Shown here: in pieces, positions 8,667-19,853 of the stretch | How positions within the stretch are numbered: the stretch's first letter is position 1 | How the letters are laid out: every line of letters starts with the position of its first letter | DNA from: Polynucleobacter sp. MG-27-Goln-C1 | Lineage (GTDB): Bacteria; Pseudomonadota; Gammaproteobacteria; Burkholderiales; Burkholderiaceae | Direction: 5' to 3' | Assembly: GCF_018881905.1 (NCBI RefSeq) | Contig: NZ_JACVPM010000002.1 | Coordinates: 186,001-250,000, forward strand | DNA length: 64,000 bases | The notes under the pieces: model-generated | Seen by the model: the letters and a program-made list of their open reading frames with translations, nothing else | What the model was told of the DNA's origin: nothing | The model's database searches: none | Translations under genes and position numbers: made by a program

Positions 8667-10181
8667 ATGGCTAAAATGATTCCTATGAATATGGTGACCC
8701 CACCCCCCGAGCTCGCGGCTATTACCGCCCTTCAATCCAAATTGGTATCGGCCCTGCGCCCCATCCTCCCGGAGCATGCTTTGCTATGGGAGCCTGAGGA
8801 CACGATTCCCTACGAATGTGACGGCTTAGCAGCCTATCGACGCATGCCGCTGGCAGTTGCCCTTCCAGAGACTGAGGAGCAGGTTGCTCAGATTTTGAAG
8901 ATTTGCTTTGAGATGCAAGTCCCCATCGTCCCACGCGGGTCTGGTACGGGCCTATCTGGTGGTGCTATGCCAATTTCTCAGGGTTTAGTGCTCTCACTAG
9001 CTAAGCTCAAAAAGATCGTCAGTATTGATCCTTTCACCAGAACTGCGGTGGTGCAACCAGGTGTACGGAATTTAGCCATTTCCGAAGCAGTTGCCCATCT
9101 TGGCCTCTATTACGCTCCAGATCCATCATCACAGATTGCCTGCTCTATTGGCGGCAATGTAAATGAAAACTCTGGTGGTGTGCACTGCCTCAAATATGGA
9201 CTCACGCTTCACAACGTATTAAAAGTTCGTGGCATTTTGATGAACGGCGAGATTGTGGAATTTGGCAGTCTTGCTCCAGACTCCCCGGGACTTGATTTAT
9301 TAGCAATCGTGATGGGTAGCGAAGGAATGCTTGCAGTAGTCACTGAAGTTACGGTGAAGCTCATTGCTAAGCCAAAATTGGCACGCGTCATCATGGCCAG
9401 TTTTGACGATATTGAAAAAGGTGCAGATGCAGTTGCTGCCATCATTGCCGCCGGCATTATTCCCGCCGGCTTAGAAATGATGGATAAAGCCACCACTCGT
9501 GCAGTAGAAGAATTTGTTCACGCAGGGTATGACCTTGAAGCTGAGACCATTCTCCTGTGCGAGTCAGATGGAACGCCTGAAGAGGTGGCAGAAGAAATTG
9601 AGCGCATGACTAAAGTACTGGAACTAGCTGGCGCTAGTGGTATTCAGATTTCTCAAAATGAAGCTGAGCGCTTGAAGTTTTGGAGCGGGCGCAAGAATGC
9701 CTTCCCTGCAGCAGGACGCTTAGCACCTGATTACTACTGCATGGATGGGACAATCCCACGCAGAAATATTGGTACTCTACTAAGACGCATTCAGGGCATG
9801 GAAAAGAAATATGGTCTTGCCTGCTTGAACGTATTTCATGCGGGTGATGGCAATATGCACCCACTCATTTTATTTAATGGTGCTGACCAAGAAGAGTGGC
9901 ACCGTGCCGAAGAGTTTGGCACTGAAATTTTAGAAGCCTGTGTTGAGCTCGATGGCACGATTACTGGTGAGCATGGTGTTGGCATTGAAAAGATTAACTC
10001 CATGTGTGTTCAATTCGGCGAAGGTGAACGTGAATCTTTCTGGGGCGTTAAAGCCGCATTTGACCCAGAAAAACTCCTCAACCCCGATAAAGCCATACCG
10101 ACTTTAAATCGCTGCGCTGAATATGGTCGTATGCGCATTAGTGGCGGCAACTTACCGCATCCAGAGTTGGAGCGCTTTTAA
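8667..10181 (+). CDS. glcD: Glycolate oxidase FAD subunit GlcD
   Basis: A 504-residue FAD-linked oxidase that oxidises glycolate to glyoxylate together with GlcE and GlcF. The FAD_binding_4 signature VPRGSGTGLSGG is at residues 88-99, followed by SIGGNVNENSGG. The C-terminal domain has NVFHAGDGNMHP and GEHGVGIEK. ATG codons exist at 8667, 8676, 8685 and 8691; a weak AGG lies 4 nt before the first. A start at 8691 (MVTPPPELAAI) would also fit the family and would leave more room for divergent promoters. The stop overlaps the glcE start (TAATG). Confidence 0.93.
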   Translation: MAKMIPMNMVTPPPELAAITALQSKLVSALRPILPEHALLWEPEDTIPYECDGLAAYRRMPLAVALPETEEQVAQILKICFEMQVPIVPRGSGTGLSGGAMPISQGLVLSLAKLKKIVSIDPFTRTAVVQPGVRNLAISEAVAHLGLYYAPDPSSQIACSIGGNVNENSGGVHCLKYGLTLHNVLKVRGILMNGEIVEFGSLAPDSPGLDLLAIVMGSEGMLAVVTEVTVKLIAKPKLARVIMASFDDIEKGADAVAAIIAAGIIPAGLEMMDKATTRAVEEFVHAGYDLEAETILLCESDGTPEEVAEEIERMTKVLELAGASGIQISQNEAERLKFWSGRKNAFPAAGRLAPDYYCMDGTIPRRNIGTLLRRIQGMEKKYGLACLNVFHAGDGNMHPLILFNGADQEEWHRAEEFGTEILEACVELDGTITGEHGVGIEKINSMCVQFGEGERESFWGVKAAFDPEKLLNPDKAIPTLNRCAEYGRMRISGGNLPHPELERF

Positions 10182-11329
10182 TGTCTACAGCCAACAATAT
10201 GCACATTGATTTATTTCGCGAACAGATTCTGGCGGCAGCTAAAAATAAAACACCTCTATCAATTGAAGGTGGTGGCACGAAGTCTTGGTATGGCAATGCC
10301 AATTCCTATGCCAAGTTAGATACCCGTCCTTACTCTGGCATCTTGGAGTACCAGCCTGAAGAGTTGGTGATTACGGCTTGTGCCGGTACACCTTTAAAGG
10401 AAATTGAAGCAGCTCTGGCTGAGAAGAATCAAGTGCTGGCTTTTGAACCACCCCACTTTGGTGATGCCGCTACTTTTGGTGGTGCCATTGCCGCAGGCCT
10501 AGCAGGGCCAGGCCGAATTAGCGTTGGCAATTTACGTGACTTTGTTCTTGGTGCACGCATTCTGGATGGCAAAGGCCAAGATTTATCTTTTGGTGGCAAG
10601 GTTATGAAGAACGTAGCTGGATATGATGTTTCACGCTTGCTGCCAGGGTCCATGGGAACTTTGTCGCTATTGCTCGAGGCCTCCGTAAAGGTACTGCCAC
10701 GACCAGCCGCCACAACATCTCTTCGCTGCAACATCACTCAAGCACGCGCACTGCAACTTTTAAATGAATGGGCGGGACAACCTCTGCCACTATCAGCTAG
10801 CTGCTGGATAGGAAGCCCAAAAGGTGGCGATGGTGAACTCACTATTCGTTTAGCTGGAGCAGCTGCAGCAGTAAAAGCCGCGATACCTTTGATGGGCGCA
10901 GCAGTCAATGCAACAGAATTAGATCCTCAAGTTGCTTCAGAATTTTGGGCTGCTTTGCGCGAACAGCAACTCCCTGTTTTCTCAAAACTCAGCAGTGATG
11001 AGACTTTGTATCGTTTGGCGCTTCCTGCTGCCTGCGGACCGCTGACTCTTGAGCATACGAGTGGCGATATTGCTTTGGAATGGCATGGTCAACAACGTTG
11101 GTTTGCTGCACCCAGTGATGATGCTAGCTTTGCATCTATTAAAGCTTTAGCTACTGCCAATGGTGGACATGCCACTCGCTTTAAACAGGGAAGCAATGTT
11201 GATTTAAATAAACAACGCTTTACCCTTCTGAGTGAGCAAGCACACTCAACTGCTTTAGAGGCAGTACAAGCACGCCTAAGAGCCGCCTTTGATCCAGCAG
11301 GCGTATTTGCTACTTCACGCCTTCCTTAA
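10181..11329 (+). CDS. glcE: Glycolate oxidase FAD-binding subunit GlcE
   Basis: A 382-residue second FAD-binding subunit of glycolate oxidase, shorter than GlcD. It has the degenerate FAD_binding_4 pattern: SIEGGGTKSWYG near residue 27, ATFGGAIAAGLAGPGR near 103 and GGKVMKNVAGYDVSRL near 137. These are typical GlcE sequences. Its ATG overlaps the glcD TAA, which implies translational coupling, and glcF begins 8 bp after its stop. Confidence 0.92.
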   Translation: MSTANNMHIDLFREQILAAAKNKTPLSIEGGGTKSWYGNANSYAKLDTRPYSGILEYQPEELVITACAGTPLKEIEAALAEKNQVLAFEPPHFGDAATFGGAIAAGLAGPGRISVGNLRDFVLGARILDGKGQDLSFGGKVMKNVAGYDVSRLLPGSMGTLSLLLEASVKVLPRPAATTSLRCNITQARALQLLNEWAGQPLPLSASCWIGSPKGGDGELTIRLAGAAAAVKAAIPLMGAAVNATELDPQVASEFWAALREQQLPVFSKLSSDETLYRLALPAACGPLTLEHTSGDIALEWHGQQRWFAAPSDDASFASIKALATANGGHATRFKQGSNVDLNKQRFTLLSEQAHSTALEAVQARLRAAFDPAGVFATSRLP

Positions 11330-11337
11330 TTCTCTAT

Positions 11338-12615
11338 ATGCAAACTCAACTCGCCCCCCAATTCGCCAATACCCCAGAAGGTATAGAGGCCGCCAGAATT
11401 CTTGGAAAATGCGTGCACTGTGGCTTCTGCACTGCCACTTGCCCTACGTATCAAATTCTGGGCGATGAACTCGATGGGCCACGTGGTCGCATCTACTTAA
11501 TCAAACAGATTGCAGAAGGCCAAGTCCCGACTGAAAAAACACGCATGCATTTAGATCGCTGCCTGACTTGCCGCAATTGTGAAAGCACTTGCCCAAGTGG
11601 CGTGCAATATGGCAACTTAGTCGATATCGGCCGCAAGTGGGCAGAAGAAAATACCCCTGAGCGCCCCATTGGTCAACGACTCACGCGCTGGGCACTTAAG
11701 GAAGGTTTAACTAGCCCGAAGTTATTTAATTCAGCAATGGCAATTGGTCGCTTAGTTCGCCCACTCATGCCCACCGGTATCCAACGCAAGATTCCGGAAG
11801 CAAAAAGTAAAGCCCTATCAAGCACTACCGATCCTTACGCTAGGCCACAAGCAAGTCACTCTCGCAAGATGCTTTTGCTCGAGGGATGCGTCCAACCAGG
11901 CATGTTGCCGAACATAAACTCAGCCACCGCACGCGTTTTAGATGCGCTCAAGATTCAGTTGATTAGCGCGCCCAATGCTACCTGCTGTGGCGCATTGCGT
12001 TACCACCTAAATGATCAAGCTGGTGGCCTAGATAACGCCAAGCAAAATATTGATGCCTGGTGGCCTCAAGTTGAGCAAGGTGTAGAAGCCATTGTGATGA
12101 CCGCCTCTGGTTGTGGTGTCATGGTCAAAGACTATGGGCACTTATTTGCAAATGATCCGCAATATGCTGCTAAAGCAAAAAAGATCTCCGATCTCACCAA
12201 AGATATTTCAGAAATCTTGCCAGCACTTGAGGGTGAACTTATTTCTCTTGTAGGATCAGATCCAAAGCCTGGCGTGGTATATCACCCGCCCTGCACACTA
12301 CAACATGGCCAACAAATTCGAGGCAAGGTTGAAGGTCTTTTGACTAGTATCGGGATTGGCGTTCGACTCTGTGCTGATAGCCATCTGTGCTGCGGCTCAG
12401 CGGGAACTTATTCGGTTACTCAACCAGAGCTATCAGAGCAATTGCGCAAAAATAAACTTGCGCACCTAAATGCCGCTTGTGAAGAATCGGGTGCCGAGGT
12501 GATTGTTTCTGGAAATATTGGTTGCATCACTCATCTTCAGCAAGATGACACTCCTGTGCTGCATTGGATCGAGATTGTTGATCAGCTCGTTAGTCAACCA
12601 GGCCGAACTAAATAA
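11338..12615 (+). CDS. glcF: Glycolate oxidase iron-sulfur subunit GlcF
   Basis: A 425-residue iron-sulfur subunit passing electrons from GlcD/E to the quinone pool. Two 4Fe-4S motifs are visible: Cys25, 28, 31, 35 (CVHCGFCTATCP) and Cys75, 78, 81, 85 (CLTCRNCESTCP). Two CCG-type cysteine-rich domains follow (NATCCGALRYH and SHLCCGSAGTY). The overlapping or closely spaced starts show glcDEF is one transcription unit. The next gene starts inside its stop (TAATG), extending the operon into the PLP-homeostasis gene. Confidence 0.94.
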   Translation: MQTQLAPQFANTPEGIEAARILGKCVHCGFCTATCPTYQILGDELDGPRGRIYLIKQIAEGQVPTEKTRMHLDRCLTCRNCESTCPSGVQYGNLVDIGRKWAEENTPERPIGQRLTRWALKEGLTSPKLFNSAMAIGRLVRPLMPTGIQRKIPEAKSKALSSTTDPYARPQASHSRKMLLLEGCVQPGMLPNINSATARVLDALKIQLISAPNATCCGALRYHLNDQAGGLDNAKQNIDAWWPQVEQGVEAIVMTASGCGVMVKDYGHLFANDPQYAAKAKKISDLTKDISEILPALEGELISLVGSDPKPGVVYHPPCTLQHGQQIRGKVEGLLTSIGIGVRLCADSHLCCGSAGTYSVTQPELSEQLRKNKLAHLNAACEESGAEVIVSGNIGCITHLQQDDTPVLHWIEIVDQLVSQPGRTK

Positions 12616-13340
12616 TGAGTCAAGTTACTGCCAACCTGATGTTGGTAAAGCAAAGACTGGAGTTGGCAGCGTTGGCAGCCAAACGTGAGCCTGAAGATAT
12701 TCAACTACTTGCGGTAAGCAAAACCTTTCCTCCTACGGCAGTCGAGGAGGCAATGCATGCCGGGCAAACCGCTTTTGGCGAGAACTACGTACAAGAAGGT
12801 GTTGAGAAAATTCAGTGGCTGGCCAAATTGCGTCCTTGGCTGGAGTGGCACTTCATTGGCCCACTGCAAAGCAATAAGACACGCGATGTCGCAGAACACT
12901 TTGATTGGGTTCACAGTATCGATAGACTGAAAATTGCTGAACGTCTATCTAGCCAGCGCGGAGAGTTTCCAGACTTAGGCGACTTGCAAGTGTGTATTCA
13001 AATCAATGTAAGCGCAGAAGATTCCAAAAGTGGTATCGCTCTTGATGAAGTAGAGGTGCTCTGCGATGCAGTCGCCAAATTGCCCAATCTTGTTCTTCGC
13101 GGACTCATGGCCATCCCTGCGCCCAGCGAAGATGTGGGACAACAACGCCAAGCCTTTGCGGCAGTCAGAGAGTGTTTTGCTGGGATTAAAGCAAAGCATA
13201 GTCATGATCTTGGGTATGATTTCTTTGACACCCTCTCCATGGGAATGTCGGATGATATGGAAGCGGCTATTGCTGAAGGTAGCACCATGGTACGTATAGG
13301 AAGCGCCATTTTTGGGAAGCGCGATAAGATAAAAGTATGA
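12615..13340 (+). CDS. YggS/PLPBP family pyridoxal phosphate homeostasis protein
   Basis: A 241-residue, single-domain alanine-racemase-fold protein. The PLP lysine is Lys36 in LLAVSKTFP, and the family signatures FGENYVQE, WHFIGPLQSNK and LSMGMSDDMEAAI are present. YggS binds PLP and buffers the cofactor pool; no enzymatic reaction is established for it. It starts within the glcF stop and overlaps proC by 4 bp (ATGA). The yggS-proC pairing is widespread. Confidence 0.92.
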   Translation: MSQVTANLMLVKQRLELAALAAKREPEDIQLLAVSKTFPPTAVEEAMHAGQTAFGENYVQEGVEKIQWLAKLRPWLEWHFIGPLQSNKTRDVAEHFDWVHSIDRLKIAERLSSQRGEFPDLGDLQVCIQINVSAEDSKSGIALDEVEVLCDAVAKLPNLVLRGLMAIPAPSEDVGQQRQAFAAVRECFAGIKAKHSHDLGYDFFDTLSMGMSDDMEAAIAEGSTMVRIGSAIFGKRDKIKV

Positions 13341-14197
13341 GCACACAACAAACAAACCAACATGCCCACATCACCTTTATTGGTGGTGGCAATATGGGTC
13401 GCGCATTAATTAGTGGATTACTCGCTAATGGTTTTGAAGCCAATCAACTCTCTGTAGTCGAGGCTAACGCCAGCACTGGCCTGCAATTACATCAAGATTT
13501 TGGTGTGCAGATTATTGGCGCCTTAGACCAAATCGCCTTTGATTTTTCTAAGAACAATGTCGTAGTGATGGCTATCAAGCCTCAGGATTTCAATGTAGTT
13601 GCAAAATCCCTGAGTGCCAAGCTCAAACATGCAACAGCACCTGGCCCGTTGATCCTCAGCATTGCTGCAGGTATCCGCCTTAAAGACATGAGTCGCTGGC
13701 TTGACCACGAGCGTTGCGTTCGCGCTATGCCAAATACCCCCGCCCTCATTGGTAAAGGCATTACCGGCTTATTTGCAGATGCTGCAGTCAATACATCCGA
13801 TCGCGCCCTAGCTGAAACTATTTGCAACGCAGTTGGGCAGGCGGTCTGGGTCCATGAAGAAAAGCTGATGGATGCTGTGACCGCAGTATCTGGAAGTGGT
13901 CCTGCCTATGTTTTTGCTTTCTTAGAAGCCATGCAATCAAGCGGCGAGAAGCTTGGGCTTGATGCGACTACCGCTCGCAAACTAGCCTACGCCACTTTGG
14001 AAGGGGCCACACAGCTTGCCCATAACTCCGACGAGCATGCGGGCGTATTGCGCGAGCGAGTTACCTCAAAGGGCGGTACAACCGCTGCTGCACTCGATAT
14101 GCTGAAGCAACTTGATTGGCATGGCGCACTGGAAAAAGCGATTGATGCTGCCAGTCAACGTGGCAAAGCCATGGGTGATGAACTAGGCAAGAGCTAA
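13337..14197 (+). CDS. proC: Pyrroline-5-carboxylate reductase
   Basis: A 286-residue NADPH-dependent reductase for the last step of proline synthesis. The Rossmann motif [11 protein letters not shown] is at about residues 14-24. [13 protein letters not shown] and [16 protein letters not shown] with the C-terminal [15 protein letters not shown] form the ProC signature. It overlaps yggS by 4 bp and ends convergent with ubiA, with a 4-bp overlap of the two 3' ends. Confidence 0.95.
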   Translation: MSTQQTNQHAHITFIGGGNMGRALISGLLANGFEANQLSVVEANASTGLQLHQDFGVQIIGALDQIAFDFSKNNVVVMAIKPQDFNVVAKSLSAKLKHATAPGPLILSIAAGIRLKDMSRWLDHERCVRAMPNTPALIGKGITGLFADAAVNTSDRALAETICNAVGQAVWVHEEKLMDAVTAVSGSGPAYVFAFLEAMQSSGEKLGLDATTARKLAYATLEGATQLAHNSDEHAGVLRERVTSKGGTTAAALDMLKQLDWHGALEKAIDAASQRGKAMGDELGKS

Positions 14198-15051
14198 AAG
14201 CGAGCCAGGCCCAATAGGATTCCTAGAAATAGGAATCCACCCAGCCAGTTGTTGTGACGAAATGCTTTAAAGCATTCTTCGCGCTTGCGAGTAGAAACCA
14301 ATTTGAGGTGATATACAGCGCAAGCTAGAGCCAAGCACCAACCCACCCAAAAGTAGTTGCTGAGGTTTGCCAACTGCGCAACCCAAACCTGACTCAGAAA
14401 CAGCACACCGTAGCTCAGGGCAATTGCGATCACATCAAAGCGGCCAAATGTGATGGCTGAGGTTCTCAAACCTAAACGTAAATCATCATCACGATCAACC
14501 ATGGCATAAGCGGTGTCATAGGCGATAGCCCAGAAGATATTACCAATAAATAAAATCCAAGCTTCTGCTGGTATGAAATCCAACACTGCGGCATACGCCA
14601 TCGGAATCCCAAAGCCAAAGGCAATGCCAAGTACTGCCTGCGGAATAGCAAAAAAGCGCTTGGTAAAGGGATAGAGAACCGCAACTGCCAACGCAAAGAA
14701 AGAAAGTTCTTTGGTGAGTGCATTTAAAGGTTGAATCAGTAGGAAGGCCATTAGCGCAAGAGTGCCAGCTACCAGCAAGGCCTCTTTTCCAGAAATCTTG
14801 CCACTGGTAATGGGGCGATCTTTAGTTCTCAAGACATGGCGATCAAAATCTTGATCTGCGTAGTCATTGATGGCGCAGCCCGCGCTACGCATTAGAAACG
14901 TTCCCAAGGTAAAAATAATCAGGAGATGCCATTCAGGAAAGCCACCGCTCGCTAGCCAAAGCGCCCACAAAGTTGGCCACAATAACAATAGCGTTCCAAT
15001 TGGCTTATCCAAACGGATCAAGTAGGCGTAAGCAACAATACGATCATGCAT
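14194..15051 (-). CDS. ubiA: 4-hydroxybenzoate polyprenyltransferase UbiA
   Basis: A 285-residue integral membrane prenyltransferase with about eight hydrophobic segments. It attaches the polyprenyl tail to 4-hydroxybenzoate in ubiquinone synthesis. The first aspartate-rich motif is N62-D-Y-A-D-Q-D-F-D70 and the second is [14 protein letters not shown]. The length matches UbiA from proteobacteria. It is the last gene of a minus-strand pair with recG, separated by 36 bp. Confidence 0.94.
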   Translation of the reverse strand: MHDRIVAYAYLIRLDKPIGTLLLLWPTLWALWLASGGFPEWHLLIIFTLGTFLMRSAGCAINDYADQDFDRHVLRTKDRPITSGKISGKEALLVAGTLALMAFLLIQPLNALTKELSFFALAVAVLYPFTKRFFAIPQAVLGIAFGFGIPMAYAAVLDFIPAEAWILFIGNIFWAIAYDTAYAMVDRDDDLRLGLRTSAITFGRFDVIAIALSYGVLFLSQVWVAQLANLSNYFWVGWCLALACAVYHLKLVSTRKREECFKAFRHNNWLGGFLFLGILLGLARF

Positions 15052-15087
15052 CAGAGAAAAGCTCTTTCCATATTCATAGCTAAATTA

Positions 15088-17157
15088 TCAAGCCTTTAAA
15101 AATTCTGTGCGAGATCCAAGCCAACGCTCAAGATGTCTTTCCACTAGATCACTATGTTCGGCTAGCAAACGCTCTGCTGCAGTTTGCGCTAACTCAATCA
15201 GCCAGGCATCGTGCTGAAGATCTACAAATCGTAACATCGCATCGCCTGATTGCTTTGCCCCCAGCAACTCACCGGGACCACGTAGCGATAAGTCGCGTTC
15301 TGCAATCACAAATCCGTCTGAAGTTTCTCGTAAGGTTTGTAAGCGCTCTTTAGCCGCCAAAGATAAGGGCTCTGCATACATCAAGATGCAAACTGAATCT
15401 GCTGAACCGCGCCCTACGCGTCCCCGCAACTGATGAATCTGCGCATAACCAAAACGTTCCGCATGCTCGATCACCATCAGTGCTGCGTTGGGCACATCAA
15501 CCCCAACCTCAATCACAGTGGTTGCAACTAAGAGCTGGATTTCATTGGCTTTAAAGGCTGCCATTACCGCAGCCTTCTCTTCACTCTTTAAGCGGCCATG
15601 CACTAAACCCACTTTGAAATTAGGCAACGCTTGCGTGAGCTGCTCAAAACTTTCAACGGCTGTTTGTAATTGCAATACCTCAGACTCTTCAATCAAAGGA
15701 CAAACCCAATAGGCTTGCAATCCCTTAGTAAGCCAGTCATGTAGACCACCAATCACCTCATCTCTTCGTGCCGCCTTCACCACCTTAGTAGCAATAGGTT
15801 TACGCCCTGGAGGTAATTCATCAATGACAGAGACATCCAGGTCAGCGTAATAGGTCATCGCCAAGGTCCGAGGAATCGGGGTAGCCGACATCATTAATTG
15901 GTGACAATAAAATAATTCAGAACCAACCCGTTGCTGAATTTCTAAACGCTGCCTGACTCCAAAGCGATGTTGCTCATCAATCACTGCTAGACCCAACTTA
16001 GCAAAACTCACCTTATCCTGAATAAGGGCATGAGTACCAATAATGAGTTGAGCTTCACCGCTCTCAATGATTTCTTGTGCAAGTCTTTTTTCCTTGGCTT
16101 TCAAACTGCCAGAGAGCCACGCAATCTGCACCCCCAAAGGCTCAAACCACTCCTGCATTTTGAGATAGTGCTGCTCCGCCAGAATTTCCGTAGGCGCCAT
16201 GATGGCGGCCTGATAGCCATGATCCATTGCACGCGCAGCAGCCAATGCCGCAATCACTGTTTTTCCGCTACCCACATCACCTTGCAATAAGCGATTCATT
16301 GGGAAGTTATTGGATAGATCAAGTCCAATCTCAGACCAAACACGAGCTTGAGCACCAGTGAGCTTGAACGGCAGTACTTTCAGTAAGCCATCTTCAATAC
16401 TGGTAGTTTTTTGTGCTTCATTCTCAAAGCTAGGGGCGCGTCTTTCCCTTCGAATAGCATGGGCCCGCTTTAAAGAAATCTGCTGTGCGAGCAATTCTTC
16501 AAACTGCACACGGCGCCAAGCAGGATGAGTGCGCTCAAGTAATGACTGGGTATTGGCATCAGCAGGTGGCTTGTGCAAATAGGTGATTGCATCTTGCAGT
16601 GGCGGCCAATCATTACTTGGCAAAATTTCCGCCATGAGTTTGGTCGGCAAAAATTCTGCCAAGCTCTCTTTGAGGCTGGCGTCTTGCAGAGCCTTTAACA
16701 CCGCCTTACGAATAATGGTTTGTGAGAGACCAGCGCTGGCTGGATATACCGGCGTTAAGCTAGCCGACAAGGGCGCTTCTGGCACAACAGCGCGGACGGT
16801 AGGATGCACCATCTCTGCGCCTTGATAGCCGTCCCGGACCTCTCCTCGCACCCGCACATGAGCGCCCACGGCCATTTGCTTTTGTTGGCTCGGGTAGAAG
16901 TTGAGGAATCGGAGCTGCAGCGAAGCAGTGTCATCCTCAATCGTGACTAAGAGCTGCCTTCTAGGCCGAAATGTGACCTGATTGCGAATCACAATGCCCT
17001 GGGTCTGGATGGAATGAAATCTTCCCAGCGCCAAAGCTTCCTCGATAGTGAAGAGCTCAGTCTCATCCTCGTAACGAGCGGGCAAGTGCAAAGCAAGTGC
17101 CATAGGGCTGTTTAAACCCATCTTTTCGAGTGCAGTTGGCGGTCGCTTAGTCGTCAT
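15088..17157 (-). CDS. recG: ATP-dependent DNA helicase RecG
   Basis: A 689-residue superfamily 2 helicase that remodels stalled forks and Holliday junctions. Walker A is LLQGDVGSGKTVIA, the DEAD-type box is DEQHRFG, and helicase motifs SATPIPRTLAMT and HQLRGRVGRG are present. The N-terminal OB-fold wedge domain precedes them. I chose the ATG at 17157 (MTTKRPPTALEKMG). A longer frame to 17193 exists but would overlap the queA start on the other strand. The divergent starts are 30 bp apart. Confidence 0.94.
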   Translation of the reverse strand: MTTKRPPTALEKMGLNSPMALALHLPARYEDETELFTIEEALALGRFHSIQTQGIVIRNQVTFRPRRQLLVTIEDDTASLQLRFLNFYPSQQKQMAVGAHVRVRGEVRDGYQGAEMVHPTVRAVVPEAPLSASLTPVYPASAGLSQTIIRKAVLKALQDASLKESLAEFLPTKLMAEILPSNDWPPLQDAITYLHKPPADANTQSLLERTHPAWRRVQFEELLAQQISLKRAHAIRRERRAPSFENEAQKTTSIEDGLLKVLPFKLTGAQARVWSEIGLDLSNNFPMNRLLQGDVGSGKTVIAALAAARAMDHGYQAAIMAPTEILAEQHYLKMQEWFEPLGVQIAWLSGSLKAKEKRLAQEIIESGEAQLIIGTHALIQDKVSFAKLGLAVIDEQHRFGVRQRLEIQQRVGSELFYCHQLMMSATPIPRTLAMTYYADLDVSVIDELPPGRKPIATKVVKAARRDEVIGGLHDWLTKGLQAYWVCPLIEESEVLQLQTAVESFEQLTQALPNFKVGLVHGRLKSEEKAAVMAAFKANEIQLLVATTVIEVGVDVPNAALMVIEHAERFGYAQIHQLRGRVGRGSADSVCILMYAEPLSLAAKERLQTLRETSDGFVIAERDLSLRGPGELLGAKQSGDAMLRFVDLQHDAWLIELAQTAAERLLAEHSDLVERHLERWLGSRTEFLKA

Positions 17158-17187
17158 CGTTAAAATCCAATACCTGATGGTAATGCT

Positions 17188-19378
<2,191 letters not shown>

Positions 19379-19501
19379 TAGCCCCAGGGCAGTAAATCAG
19401 CCCTCAAAGCCCCATACAGTTTAGAATTGCGGGTTTACGGCTTAGCTCTAAAAAGCCTAAAACTGAAGCAGTTTCCAATTGGTAATTAATGGAGGTTTTG
19501 T

Positions 19502-19828
19502 ATGTGGATTAGTAACGCTTTTGCCCAGGCTCCAGCCGCGGGTGCAGATTCCGGTGGCTTGATGAGCTTCCTTCCCCTTGTTTTGATGTTTGCAGTTTTG
19601 TACTTCATCATGATTCGCCCACAAATGAAGCGTCAAAAAGAAACTAAAGCAATGCTTGAGTCTTTATCTGTTGGCGACGAAGTAGTGACTGTTGGCGGCA
19701 TTATCGGCAAAGTAACTGCATTGAAAGATCAAGTTGTTACTGTTGAAATTTCTGCTGGCACCGAAGTGCAGATGCAAAAAGGCGCCATCACAACAGTATT
19801 GCCAAAAGGCTCACTGAAGTCTGCTTAA
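19502..19828 (+). CDS. yajC: Preprotein translocase subunit YajC
   Basis: A 108-residue protein with one membrane segment (about residues 20-40, LMSFLPLVLMFAVLYFIMIR) followed by the conserved RPQMKRQKE and a small basic cytoplasmic domain. YajC associates with SecDF at the Sec translocon. A strong ribosome-binding site (GGAGG) precedes the ATG at 19502. The 123-bp gap after tgt may hold a promoter. Confidence 0.95.
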   Translation: MWISNAFAQAPAAGADSGGLMSFLPLVLMFAVLYFIMIRPQMKRQKETKAMLESLSVGDEVVTVGGIIGKVTALKDQVVTVEISAGTEVQMQKGAITTVLPKGSLKSA

Positions 19829-19853
19829 TACGTTTGTTTAAAAGTATCTCAAT

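Noticed and set aside
17158..17187. preQ1 riboswitch before queA
   Set aside because: Only 30 bp separate the recG and queA starts, and no preQ1 pseudoknot pattern is visible.
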